NCBI GenBank assembly: GCA_012861695.1
Contig: JAAOOA010000097.1
Coordinates: forward strand, 593,501 to 657,500
From: Trematomus loennbergii
Taxonomy: Eukaryota > Chordata > Actinopteri > Perciformes > Nototheniidae
DNA length: 64,000 nucleotides
Reading direction: 5' to 3'
The notes under the pieces were generated by a model, which saw only the letters and a program-made list of their open reading frames with translations, was not told the origin of the DNA and made no database searches. The position numbers and the translations under genes were made by a program. The first letter of the stretch is position 1. Each line of letters begins with the position of its first letter. Shown here one piece after another: positions 1 through 10,800 of this stretch.

Positions 1-740
1 ACGGGACCGTTTGCGTTTATGCACAGTATGCGTATTCAAAAAAGTCTTCCGTTCACATGCATTTATTTCATTTAACGTGTCTGTTCAAACGAGGCCGCTG
101 GAAACGCTGTAGTACATATGCTGGGACTGTAAGTGGCGCTGTAACTTCCGCCAAAATACACCAAAAGCCGCGAAGAAGAGCAACCGAGCAGCCCCGCTGC
201 AATGTTGCCATGGCTACCCTTCTGTTTAAGCCCCGAAACTGAAATTGAAATAAACTGAAAGAAACCGAATCTGTGGATATTGCATCCCGACCAAGAAGCA
301 CGTCTCCGTGGAGAGGACGGCTCAGAAAGAGAGAGATATTCTCTACAAACACCGGGTGAGATCCTCCTTTGTCAATATAATGGATCAATGCATGAAATCT
401 GACTCTGTTTATTTTGTTTAAGGAGTATATTGGGCGTGAACAATTCTGGTTTGCCTTTTATAATATTATTTCATTCAAGAACCCCTTGTGCGTTTAATTA
501 ACACAGCTATTTTTGATAGTTGCTACAGCAGTGAGCAGGAGAGGTGGGGAGAGGCGGGGCTATCGTTATTTTTTCAGGAAATATTCGTATCGAGGTGATT
601 ACACGTTTGCAAATCTATCCACCTTGGGACCCGTTATTGTTTGTGGGGTCAGTTTCTATCGGCCTCGTGTAAATAATAGGGCTATACGCACGCGAAACTA
701 TGCAGATACAAGCAGTTTTCTCCTCGTGTAAACGGCGCCT
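1..740. repeat. Probable DNA-transposon-derived sequence, left end outside window
   Basis: No gene is recognised. Bases 90-150 resemble bases 41950-42005 inside the TTAA MITE at 41689-42175 (the stretch around GCTGTAGTACATATGC). The stretch ending near 740 (GTGTAAACGGCGCCTT) resembles the ends of fish non-autonomous DNA transposons. The short open frames are not supported as genes. Confidence 0.35.
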
Positions 741-2045
741 TAGACAAAAAATGTAAATTAATAACTCAAATAAAACTCAAAAAATATTTAATTGTGTTAC
801 TTTTTCTGTAAAGCTCTATTAGTTTTAAACCTGATTTTTATAAGCTTCTTAGTTTTTGCAACAATCTGTAAATATACACAACTTTATAATAAAATGCACA
901 CATTTACCTTTTTCTAGACTAAACACAGGTATGATCCTAACTTAAAAAAATATGAGGTTACCATGAGGTTGTTAACATCGCAATTTATCAGTGGATGTTT
1001 GCTGGAACTGTTTGTAAACAGCGTGTTTCCTGACGGACACACACAGCGTTGAGACCGGTCAGGTAGAGACCGGTCATAGATATATATATAAACACTAGAA
1101 TCTAGTGTTTATATAGTATATATAAATAGTGAATAGTGAAACATGGGCTTGTGCTTCACTGAGGATCTTTGTCATTCTGACAGGGAGGCAACTGCAGTTA
1201 TTACACTTCACGTTTTGAAATATATGTAACTCTGTTCATAAACCCACACTGCTCAAACTTTGTTACTTTTCCTAAAATTGGTATATATTTTTTCGAAATT
1301 TTTTTTTCATTAACATAACATAAATCTCACGTACCCCCTGCAGTACTCCAACGTACCCCTAGGGGTCCGCGTACCCCCATTTGAGAACCACTGCACTCGA
1401 TGACTCACCCGCGTTGCTGGCCAATGGAGACCGACGTTGCCACATGGCCGCCATCTTGCTACCGGCAGTGCTCTCATTCATAACATTATGGTTTACAATT
1501 TAAATAACCATAGCTTACTCAATTTTCAACCAATTTTCAAACGGTTTGGTTTTTTATAAACATCAAAGATGTAGTGATGATACTGCATACTTATAATCAT
1601 GGACTTTCATATGAAAATAACATTAAGCAGATAAAGCAATAGCTATACACACACACAGGTATTTATATTAAATATTTGCCGGTGTATATATTTCCATTTA
1701 TTTTATTATATTGTTAATATTTAAAATAAATTATAAAATTTAAATATATTTATATTTTATATATAAAAATCGGTCTCATGTTACCACTCTGTAAGCCAAG
1801 AGTTGTTCATTTAGCAATGCCTTAGCTTGAAGAACAGGGACACAACTAATGACAATAGCATATGGTGGTATATTATTTAGATATTCACACCTTTATCAGA
1901 AGAACCAAACCAACATAAAATGAGCCACAGACAGGCCAGTTCTGTCTCATTTATCACAATTATTTTTGACATGAGATCTTCATATCGTCCTAGTTTTGTA
2001 TTTAGTTTCTAGATTTGTAAACAAATCCAGAACCTTTGAAATACG
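741..2045. other. AT-rich gene-free stretch with a palindrome and a hAT-like end
   Basis: No gene is seen. A palindrome lies at 1090-1110 (AAACACTAGA, one-base centre, TCTAGTGTTT) and its arms extend further into flanking TA runs. Bases 1330-1395 read like the right end of a Charlie-type hAT element, finishing in TTTGAGAACCACTG. The rest is AT-rich and unrecognised. Confidence 0.45.
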
Positions 2046-2529
2046 CAGTGGCGAGCCGTCAGGGCCCTCTAGGCCCTCTGTGAGAGCCTAACATATTCTA
2101 AAAAATAATATTTGAAAACATTTAAAAAATATATTTTTTTTAAATATATATATTTTTAATATTATTTTTTTTATATTTTCGATTAGTTTTACCAAAAAAA
2201 ACTTGATTTTAATTGTATTTAACAAACATTTCCAAAGAAATAAATCCTTCGAATCTTCCTGTTCAGTTTCTGTTTGAATGTGAAGGGTTTCATGAAAGAA
2301 GCTCGTCTGGCCCTCTCTGCGATTCACAGAGGGCCGCTATAGTAACTGAACGAGAGAGTAATGTCAAGTGACAGTACAATTGACCAATCATATCTTCCCT
2401 CTAAATGGGTGGGCTTTATTATCGCGGACTGTATGACAAGTTCCGCCCGCTGCGCTGCCAAGTTTATGCATGTGATATAACAACGGTCAAGCTAGGCGGA
2501 AGTAGCTAATTAGCAAACGTTCATTCACG

Positions 2530-3117
2530 ATGGCTCACGTCAGTGATAGTGATGACATCGTTGCGAAACTACTAACCAAGTCTTTTTCAAGAATGAGTTA
2601 CACTGATAAATTGGAGTTAATTTCCAAAGGGCGACCAACACCACAGCTTAATTTAGTTCAAAAAACCAAACGGTTCGAGAGGCATTTTAATATCGGCAAT
2701 TACGCCAGATACAACTGGATGACCGGATCAACCAGGGAACAAAAGCTGTACTGCTGGGATTGCTTGCTTTTTGGCGCGGACAGTGGGTCATGGGCCAAAG
2801 ATGGATATTCTGATTTAGGAAGTTTATCCAAATCAGCACATCGCCATCAGAATGCTTCAGGTCACCTCAGAGCTACTATTCGCCTTAAAACATTTGGGGA
2901 CACCAGGATAGAGCTCCAGCTGGATGAGCAACAACGCCGGGGTGTCATCATTCATAATGAAAAGGTGAAGAGGAACGCCTCATAAATTGTGTGGTCTACT
3001 TAGGCAAGCAGGAGTTGCCGTTCCGAGGTCACGATGAGAGTGTAACTTCATCAAACAAGGGGAATTACATAGAGTTGCTGGATTTAGTGGCAGAATATGA
3101 CAGCGACCTGCACACAC
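2530..3117 (+). pseudogene. N-terminal part of hAT transposase (TTF zinc finger)
   Basis: The frame opens at ATG 2530 and runs 151 codons to a stop at 2985. The protein carries a TTF-type zinc finger around residues 75-115: the pair CWDC followed by a KSAHRHQNASGH segment supplying histidines. This finger binds DNA in zf-TTF hAT transposases and ZMYM1-like proteins. After the stop, similar protein continues in another frame from about 2986 (VYLGKQELPFRGHDES, then YIELLDLVAEYDSDL), so a frameshift lies near 2975-2990. Coding then stops abruptly at 3117, where the nested hAT begins. The start is the first in-frame ATG and fits the family N-terminus. Confidence 0.85.
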
Positions 3118-3793
3118 CAGTGGCGTCGCCTGGGCTGGGCATCCGGGGCTTTAGCCCCGAATGTTTTTTCTGTAGCCCCGGACAATTCTCCCTCAATAAT
3201 AATTTACGTGAACCTCATCATGACACAAGAGAGGACGGCAGCACTGTAATTTCCCGTGTTCAGTGAATGCAACAGAGGCATGACACCAGACCAATCAGAG
3301 AGTTGCATGGAAATAAACGTGTGCTTGTGTCATTCAAGCTCGGCTCTGTGTGTGTGTGTGTGGCATGGATGTGAATAAGAACTGGATACAGCTTGGGAGG
3401 CGGGGCCTCATTCATTCCTATGAGAGTTGTTCATTCGCGCATGATGATAAAATGGCCCAACTTTTGAGAGAGCGAAACGTCACAGATTACCCGGCATGCC
3501 TGAGAAGTACCCGTAAGTGCGCTCGTAGCGCATGCGCAACTTTAACCATGCCCCCCAAAATGCTCGTTCACATCAAGCACGTCAATTTGCGTACACGTAA
3601 CAGCACCGCACGTTCATGACAGCATGGTAATGGTTTGTTATGATAGATTTGATATTAACGAGGCGGCAGTTAGCAGCTAGCGGTTAGCTAGTAATTATGC
3701 TAATTTACACATCAATCGTTATGTACTTTTATATTACGCTGTAACAGGATCTAGTGATATCCAAGCAACAGAGCTTCATTTAGCATGAAAGAA

Positions 3794-3804
3794 TTATTGC
3801 ACTG

Positions 3805-3840
<36 letters not shown>

Positions 3841-3853
3841 TACAGTGCAATAA
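3794..3853. repeat. TA-rich perfect palindrome
   Basis: Two arms of about 30 bp (TTATTGCACTG plus a TA run, then a TA run plus CAGTGCAATAA) form a near-perfect palindrome with almost no spacer. It could extrude a cruciform, or be the fused ends of a tiny MITE. Confidence 0.8.
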
Positions 3854-4679
3854 GCTTCTTAGTGCAATAAGAAGCTACAGGGACGTTAATCTACGTCGGT
3901 AATATTAACTTTATTTAATACAACATTTACGGTACAAGATTTAATCATACAGCCCATGTAGTATAATATTTTCCAAATGATGAATTACAGCAAACATGTG
4001 CAATATATCCATTATTACAGCTCCGTGGGTGGCAGTAAGGCGACATGGGTCCGTTCTTATTGTGCATCCATGGGTAAAGATAAACGCATGTAGTGCTGAA
4101 CACGTAACATGAACGTGCCGGGCGGCGCGGTCCCGTGGGTTAGATGAGCGTTCATAATGCAGAGGGAAATAACTCTCAGAATAACGTTATTAGCACATTT
4201 TACAACTTGAGGAACGAATGTTTTTAATAAGGGCTATACAAGTGTTCATACTGGGTAGTTTATTTAGTTTAAAAAAAATTATCCAACGATTTACAGACCA
4301 CTCTTTCCCCATGTAAGTCAATGGGAAAAAGTGTTTCCGGGCCTGGCAACCAAAAGGAAGTGTAGTACCGCCGTTTGGCCAGCACGGATATTTTCATCTG
4401 AGTCCGGCGCACTTCCTGGGGGCTTGGTGTGGCAATAGCGCATTTAGTGTGATAGAGAGAGAGAGGGGGAGAGAGGGGGAGGGAGGGACCGGTGCCAGCA
4501 TGGACCGTGTTGTTAGCATCTGGTTAGCTAGCTGCACTAACGGACATAAGGAGCTGTTTGTTCCAGAAGCTGGAGGAGAGTCCTCTCCTCTCAGACTGAG
4601 AGACTCAGGTGAGCTAAAGGACTCTCTGAGTGTTTAGATACTTAACTTTAGTCTAAGTTATCTCAGTGGGTCTCAAACG

Positions 4680-5040
4680 GTTTGGTCACAAATTATTCAA
4701 AATATTATTTCCGCGGCACACCTTCATATGATCATTATAGTTATAAAAAATAAGAGAATAAAGGAAAAACAGTTATGAAATACTATATGGCAGTAAAACA
4801 AGAATAGAGTTTAAAAGGGGAGTGATTAGTAAAATATCCATAAAGAAAAAGTACATCTGTTTACAGTTCTGCTTCATATGGGTGTTGAGAGAGGTATCCA
4901 TAGATCTCTTCATTTTGCTCTCAAAGTGCACCAGATTGATGCATTTAACTTCAATATTTAAAAAAAAAATCTTCCCGGGGGAGCATCCCCCGGACCCCCC
5001 TAGAGGAGGTGAGACCCCCACTCATAAAAAATACCACTTT
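4680..5040 (-). repeat. Interspersed repeat shared with 19.8-21.2 kb
   Basis: On the minus strand this stretch matches bases about 19830-19953 plus 21004-21210. Shared landmarks are a CT-rich CCACTAGGGGGGTC-like segment, ATGCATCAATCTGG, and CTAATCACTCCCCTTT. The other copy is itself split by the hAT at 19954-21003. Family not identified. Confidence 0.7.
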
Positions 5041-5204
5041 ACCCCTGCTTATATGCCGTGAGCTGATTATCGAGCCTTCATTGTAACAGTCGCGGGTGTA
5101 CTGTGTGTGGGGAGTGTTGCAGTAAAAAATGCCACTGTAGTGCCACCGCCACTGTGGGCTAAGCCCGAATGTTTTCAGGTCCAGGCAACGCCCCTGGCAC
5201 ACAC

Positions 5205-6950
5205 ACCTCGCCACATCAACAGTCTTTACCAGCACGTCTTCGAGGATTCAGAATTACCTGATCAGCGCTGTCGCTAGTGTAATGACGGATAGCATGAAAG
5301 AGGAGCTGAGGAAGGCACCTTTTGTCGCGGTCATGTTGGATGAAACAACAGACATTAGCAACGTGGCACAGATGTCATATGTGCTTCGATATGTCACTGA
5401 AGATGGGATAAAAGAGCGTTTCTTCAAGTACGAAGATGTGACAGAGGACAAACGAGCAGAGGCCATAGCTACACGGCTGCTGGAGTTCCTGAGGGAGAGT
5501 GGCTGTATTGACAAAGTGGTCGCGCAGTGCTACGATGGAGCAGCTGTTATGGCCTCTGGATTGAATGGGGTGCAAGCGAAAGTTAAGGAAACAATTCCAC
5601 AGGCCCTTTTCATTCACTGCTATGCTCACATCTTAAATCTCGTCTTGGCAAAGGGAGCTTCCAAGATAAGAGAGTGTAAGGTCTTCTTCTCACACCTCTC
5701 TGGCTTGGCCACCTTTTTCAGCCACTCAGCAAAGCGCACCAAGCTACTGGATGATATTTGCCAGCATAGGCTTCCACGGGCAGCTCCTACTCGCTGGTGC
5801 TTTCATTCTCGCTTCGTGTGCACAGTGACAGAGAAGACCAGGGAATTGAGAGAGGTAAGATAATAATAATAATGACCGTAATGAAAATATTAACAATAAT
5901 AAAGAAATTATATAGTGTTGGAAACTACCCACTCATAAAAACATGAAGGTAAAGAACTATGCTAGTATTACATTAAATGAAAAGCTAATGTTAGTGTTTA
6001 CTGGAGGTCTATAAGTTGTTTTTTCTAAACTAAGCATTACTCTCGTAGGTGTTCGAGCACATCGTAGACCATCACACAGAGTTTGATGACGAAACTGTTC
6101 ATTGCTCTGATGGATACATCACCCTCCTTACCAGCTTCGATTTCAGCTTTTGGTTGAAAACCTTCCACGCTATCTTCTCCTACTCGGATGTTGTTTTTCA
6201 AATACTTCAGAACAAAGGTTTTGATATGCAGTTCTGCCTGGCCAGAGTGGATCAGCTACAGCGGAAATTGAACAGGAGAAGGGGAACTTTGACAGCGTCT
6301 ACGATGAAACCCAGGCTTTGGTTGGCCCTCCGCGCGGCCGTGGAGCTCAAGGAGACGTTCGCGCACGGTACAGGGAGCTCCACTGCAGCGTAATTGACAG
6401 CCTGCTAACCCAGATTGCCAACCGCTTCAGTGACCACAAAAAGCTGGAATTCCTGGCCCTTCTGGACCCGCAACAGTTCGGGCATTACTGTAACTATTTC
6501 CCAACTGCTGCCTTGAACAGTTTGATGGAGAGCTATGGCGGATATTTCGACCAGCCTCGACTGCACACAGAACTCGCCGTGATGTACGGCATGTCTGACA
6601 TTTTGGGGAAAAGCCCAGCCGGCATTCATCATTTTCTCCTAAAAAAAGGACTGAGTGAAAGCATGAAGCAGGTGTACACCCTCTCATGCATCATCCTGAC
6701 AATACCTGTGTCCACTGCCTCTGTGGAGAGGTCATTCTCTGCGCTGAAGCGCATAAAAAGCTACTCGAGGTCCACGACTGGGCAAGTCCGACTGTCAGAC
6801 TTGGCCTTAATTTCGATCGAGAAGGAATTGCTGATTGCTTTAAAAGCAAAGGATCAGCTGCATGACCCCGCCATCAAGTTCTTCATACAAAAGGCAGGAG
6901 GATGGACTTTGTGTTTCAGTGATATGATCATCAAAGGTAAGCCAAAGTGA
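5205..6950 (+). pseudogene. hAT transposase catalytic core and dimerisation domain (broken)
   Basis: Coding resumes after the nested hAT. The segment 5282-5863 contains the RNase H-like core, with acidic residues in MLDETTDIS and in CYDGAAVMAS, the HCYAHILNLVL motif and PTRW. A GTAAGA at about 5856 and an acceptor-like TCTCGTAG ending at 6048 bracket a likely intron of about 190 bp, after which coding continues at VFEHIVDHH. A frameshift near 6320-6390 moves the remainder into the frame of 6318-6950. That part ends with the dimerisation region carrying SVERSFSALKRIKS and the conserved glutamate, then a stop at 6950. Family transposases cut and paste hAT DNA in the nucleus. This copy is not functional as written. 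Confidence 0.88.
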
Positions 6951-7435
6951 TCAATGTGGGCCGCCGTGCCGACTTAATTCATTTTTAATTGTTACTTGGC
7001 TGTGGGTGCCCTGTCATGATAGGTGTTTATATAAATGGTGTTGTTCTGTGTGGTAGAGGGTCGCTGTCATTGATGCGTTTTGCACCCGGGCCGTTGTTTT
7101 GATATTCCGTTGAAGTATACGCTGTGACGTAATAACTCTTCTTTTTTTCGAGGGAAGGGGGGGGTCAGAGGGCCTAGGTAGAAAAGTCACGGCTCGCCAC
7201 TGGAAATACGTTACCACTTCACAGCACGGTGCGCTGAGTTCTTGTAGTCGAAAAAAGCTGTACCCTGTGTCCTTTTGTGTCCTTCTGTAGTCCATTTACT
7301 GTTGTTTGTCTTGTCTTACCCCGGCTGATATCTCACTAAATCCAGTTTTAATTGTTCCCTATATTGCCCCTATGCCCTGTAAGGTGTCCTTGGGTGTTAT
7401 GAAAGGCGGCCCCCCAAAATAAATGTATTATTTAT

Positions 7436-8300
7436 TAGGGCTGTCAAGTTAACGCGTTAATAACGCGTTAACGCAAAAAAAAAAAATTAAGCCACTAATT
7501 ATTTTAACGCGATTAACGCATGTGTATTTTTTGTCCTCGGCCGCCCCGTAGTTTCAGAGCGCATCGAGTTTAAATACCATCTACGTGCTGATGCTGACAG
7601 CCCCGCTCCTGCCGCCCGCTTGTTATGGCAGACCACACTTCCACGCTCACTGGCAGGCCCGGACAGGCCATCGGGAGGACCGGGAGGGGAGTGTGTATGT
7701 GTGGCGCGACTCGCGCGCGAGCGAGGGCACACCTTACGTGTTGTTGTTGTTAGCATCTGGTGCTAGCTAGCTGCGCTAACGGATATAAGGAGCTGTTCAA
7801 TGACATTTCGCCGACAACTGCGCCGAGCACTTGACTTTATGCAGGTAGCCAGACAGTGGGACATTGTACGAAAAGTCAGCGCACTCAGCACGGATAGTAC
7901 GCGCTACATGATTGCAGCGTCCAGGCAGCACACGTTCGAGCATATATGCCTTGAGCGGCACATAGCTCCAATGTATGAGGTTTGTGAACACACACACACA
8001 CACAGATTATTGTATGAGAGAGGTTCCAGGTTGAATTGAGGCGAATATTTGTAATGTTCAGAGGTTGTTGTGTTTAATATTCATGAGAATATTGTCATTG
8101 TTCAAATGATAATAAACAAACATATAAAGCATATTTGTCCACTCAATTTGATAAGAGTATTAAAAACTTGAAAAATATCCCCTTAAGGTACATTTTAGAA
8201 CAGATACAAAATGTGCGATTAATTTGCGATTAATCGCGATTAACTATGGACAATCATGCGATTAATCGCGATTAAATATTTTAATCGACTGACAGCCCTA
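7436..8300 (+). mobile_element. ZBED-type hAT remnant, internally deleted
   Basis: Ends are TAGGGCTGTCAA on the left and TGACAGCCCTA on the right, followed inward by repeated TTAACGCG and GCGATTAA motifs typical of a common fish hAT family. No perfect 8-bp flank duplication could be confirmed in the TTATT-rich flanks. The interior keeps only part of a transposase. Confidence 0.8.
7800..7990 (+). pseudogene. ZBED1-like hAT transposase fragment
   Basis: The open frame from 7800 reads through RQWDIVRKVSALSTDSTRYM and IAASRQHTFEHICLE. This resembles the core segment of ZBED1-type hAT transposases (W..VS.L.TDSARNMIAA.RQL.FEH). The expected cysteine-histidine continuation after FEH is lost and the frame runs into a short (CA)n tract. 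Both the BED finger and the C-terminal dimerisation domain are absent, so this is a relic. Confidence 0.65.
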
Positions 8301-8561
8301 ATTATTATTATTAAGAAGAACAACTTGGTGTGGTTTCTATTCTCCTAAAAAAATGTTACGTTCTCCAACAGAAAACACAACTCAGCGTACTTTTAAGAAA
8401 TTGATCTTAATAGGCTTGTCCCCTTATAAGGCAGAAATATGTTTTGAGGCTCTGGACAAAAATGGCTATTTTGATTGTAAAGGTTGCCAACCCCTGGGTG
8501 TAGTTTCAATGTTTGCACATGTTTATTCAAGTGTATGAGTGACATAGAGCAAGTGAGATGG

Positions 8562-8715
8562 CCAGTGGTTCTCAAACTTTTTACACAGAGTACCACCTCA
8601 AATGATATTGGGCTCTCCTAGTAACACCATCATAGACCTTCCTGGGTACCACCGAGATAAAGGATTTAATATGACAAGCCATATGATGCTCTCATTTGTT
8701 AGTGACATTCCACAT
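8562..8715 (+). repeat. Charlie-type hAT end fragment
   Basis: Begins CAGTGGTTCTCAAACTTTTT, the same terminal motif as the element at 19477. No matching right end was found nearby, so it appears truncated against the LINE tail at 8716. Confidence 0.55.
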
Positions 8716-8947
8716 GCAAATAAGATAAGATAAGATAAGATGGTACTTTATTGATCCCAATTTGGGAAAACATTTTTAGTTACAGCAGCATAAGGGACAA
8801 GGCATTTTACAATAAATTAGAAATAAGCAAGAAAAATAAAGAAAATAAAGAAAGAGGAAAATAATATACATGTTGAGTTTGGCAGGATATTATATATATC
8901 TAATATACATATACATAAATATAAGGCATATGGAATATTAATGTTAA

Positions 8948-9325
8948 AGGTGGGGTAGGTAATTTTGGAGAAACCAGCTCGAGCGCTAGAATTTGAAAAT
9001 ACACAGCCGGAAAAAATCTGCTACTTCCTTACAGAGCCCCTCCTCCAACACACACGAACGCGCACATGACCAATGAGGGCACGAGATAAGTTTGTGCACA
9101 GATGGAAGGCTGACAGGCAGGTAGGCCATCCAGTTATTTTAGCCGGGCCGGCTAAAATGATTGGTCGTGCTTTTTACAGTACTACGGCTTCCACAGATGA
9201 TATTTTTTATGGATTTTTGTCAAAGCACTTCAGATATTCATTGCTATCGGGATGTTAAGAGCATTCCATGGAATATAACAAAAAGTGTATCTCGAGCCGG
9301 TTTCTCAAACTTACCTACCCCACCT
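8948..9325. mobile_element. TTAA-flanked MITE
   Basis: Terminal inverted repeats AGGTGGGGTAGGTAA and its complement are flanked by TTAA on both sides (8944-8947 and 9326-9329). A TTAA target duplication is typical of piggyBac-like elements. A truncated relative lies at 42202-42453 and marks the segmental-duplication junction. Confidence 0.85.
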
Positions 9326-9330
9326 TTAAA

Positions 9331-9868
9331 TATTGAACAGATTATATATGTGTAAAATGTACAACGTGGTATATTCAAGATAAACTATGGAGCAGAGAGT
9401 TATCTTCCAGCCAGAGGTGATTTGTTGTACAGAGTTATGGCACTGGAGCTGCAGCAGTCTGTTGGAGAAGGAGCTCCGCTGACTGTCCAGCTGCAGGTGG
9501 AGAGGATGGGTGGGGTTATCCATGATGGACAACAGCCTGTTCAGTGTCCTCCTCTCCACCACAGCTTCAAAGGGGTCCAGCTTGATGCCGATGACTGACC
9601 CAGCTTTCCTGATCAGTTTATTGATCCTGCTGGTGTCACCGGCTCTGATGCTGCCCCCCCAGCAGACCGCAGCAAAGAAGAGTGCACTAGCCACAACAGA
9701 CTGATAGAAGATCTCCAGCATCTTGCTGCACACGTGGAAGGATCTCAGCTTCCTCAGAAAATAGAGTCGGCTCATCCCCTTCTTGTGCACAGCGTCAGTG
9801 TTGATCCTCCAGTTCAGCCCATTGTCTAAGTGCACTCCCAGGTATTTGTAGTCCTCCACAACAGCCAC
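9331..9868 (-). pseudogene. LINE reverse transcriptase C-terminal region
   Basis: The open frame (start at 9868 internal to the original ORF) encodes YKYLGVHLDNGLNWRINTDA, then the FLRKLRSF segment, VVASALFFAAVCWGG, INKLIRKAGSVIG and SIMDNPTHPLH. This is the thumb and C-terminal region of fish L2/CR1-like LINE ORF2. The YADD catalytic motif lies upstream and is missing. The frame ends in MITE-adjacent sequence, so the last residues are not original. Confidence 0.85.
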
Positions 9869-9966
9869 ATCCTCTCCCAGAATGCACAGGGGTAGAGAGG
9901 AGACGTCCTCACCCTCCTGAAATCAATGACCATCTCTCTGGTCTTGGCCACATTCAGAATACTCAC

Positions 9967-10800
9967 AACATTAGGCTGAGGTTCATCTTCCGCTCTTCTT
10001 GAAGTGGTTGTGCTTCTTGTTGCTTCCGGCTAAAATAAACATAATTAAAGACATTTTGAGTGTTTAAAATGTGCTGTAATACACAACACATTATTTATTC
10101 CTAAACTTGCAGAAAGAAAAACTAAAGTGTGACATTTAATCACATATTTATATATCAATCTTATACACCTTGAATTCTTGTTGGCCAATGATACACATAC
10201 CCTTTGAAGATGAGCTGGGAAGTTGAATACTGTTGGCACAACACCATCTTTAAGCCGGACAGTCTGCCCCGTCCTGTCAAAGTCCTCACAACTGAAGTGC
10301 TCACTGCAGAGCAGTGTCCTGCCCTTAGGGCACTTCCCACTGCCTCCTCCTCTCTCCGGTTTTGGGAAACCTTAAAAACATGAGAAAGGTAGCCAGATAT
10401 ATCAATTATTGTCAACATTTTCCTCCTTCTTTCCTTTAACATTAAGGGTAAGGACAAAAATACACACCGAAATTATCATATTTTTGGGGTAATTGTATGT
10501 ATGTATGTATACTTTAAGAATAAGACAACACACTAAGAGTTATAAAAAAGGTGTCCAAAAGAAACATTAAATAATTGTGTAAAGAAATGGTAGCAACATA
10601 TTCTAAAGAGGCTGGGTCAACAACAATCTTGCAATACTATTATCTCACATAGCCCCACTGATCCTGTGTAGCAGGACTTGTAATGTACATCCACAAGTAA
10701 TTAACGATTATCCTAATTATAGTCATAATATTGTCATATCTTACACGGGTGTTTCCACGCGGTGATTAGAGCATCTGTAGGCTGCACTAAAGTCCGGCAG
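9967..10800 (-). pseudogene. THAP-domain pseudogene (three decayed exons)
   Basis: On the minus strand, 10800-10747 reads LPDFSAAYRCSNHRVETPV, matching the THAP N-terminus but with CTG in place of the initiator ATG and serine where the first zinc-binding cysteine is expected. A second exon, 10370-10201 (acceptor TTTTTAAG, donor GTATGTG), encodes [13 protein letters not shown] and, in another frame after a stop, [12 protein letters not shown] and [13 protein letters not shown]; the stop lies near 10325. A third 63-bp exon, 10029-9967, continues in phase. THAP fingers bind DNA and occur in host regulators and P-element-like transposases. Which of these this was cannot be told. Confidence 0.72.

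Larger units (their letters stand above)
3118..5196. mobile_element. Nested hAT element inside the transposase gene
   Basis: Imperfect inverted repeats (left CAGTGGCGTCGCCTGG, right end complementary to CAGGGGCGTTGCCTGG) are flanked by a perfect 8-bp duplication GCACACAC at 3110-3117 and 5197-5204. The host transposase coding sequence resumes directly after the right duplication. No transposase gene is visible inside, so it looks non-autonomous. It carries a long TA palindrome, a GA-rich segment and a repeat shared with 19.8-21.2 kb. Confidence 0.9.
2046..7202 (+). mobile_element. hAT DNA transposon with zf-TTF (ZMYM1-like) transposase
   Basis: Terminal inverted repeats begin CAGTGGCGAGCCGT and end ACGGCTCGCCACTG. 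The element is flanked by a perfect 8-bp target-site duplication GAAATACG at 2038-2045 and 7203-7210, the hallmark of hAT transposition. The interior encodes a transposase with an N-terminal TTF zinc finger, a DUF4371-like core and a C-terminal hAT dimerisation region. The order matches the family that gave rise to vertebrate ZMYM1-like proteins. A second hAT (3118-5196) interrupts the coding region. The element must be immobile on its own because the reading frame is shifted and interrupted. Confidence 0.93.
8716..9957 (-). mobile_element. 5'-truncated L2/Rex-like LINE, minus strand, split by a MITE
   Basis: Read on the minus strand, the fragment starts inside the reverse transcriptase (VAKTREMVIDFRR near 9957) and ends in a 3' UTR with the signature GGGATCAATAAAGTA followed by a short ATCTT repeat at about 8714-8740. 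The same 3' tail, in forward orientation, occurs at about 20290-20346. A MITE flanked by TTAA (8948-9325) sits in the 3' UTR. Confidence 0.8.

Noticed and set aside
7428..8310. An 8-bp target duplication for the ZBED-type hAT
   Set aside because: The flanks TTATTTAT and ATTATTAT are similar AT-rich sequence but not identical, so the duplication is not claimed.
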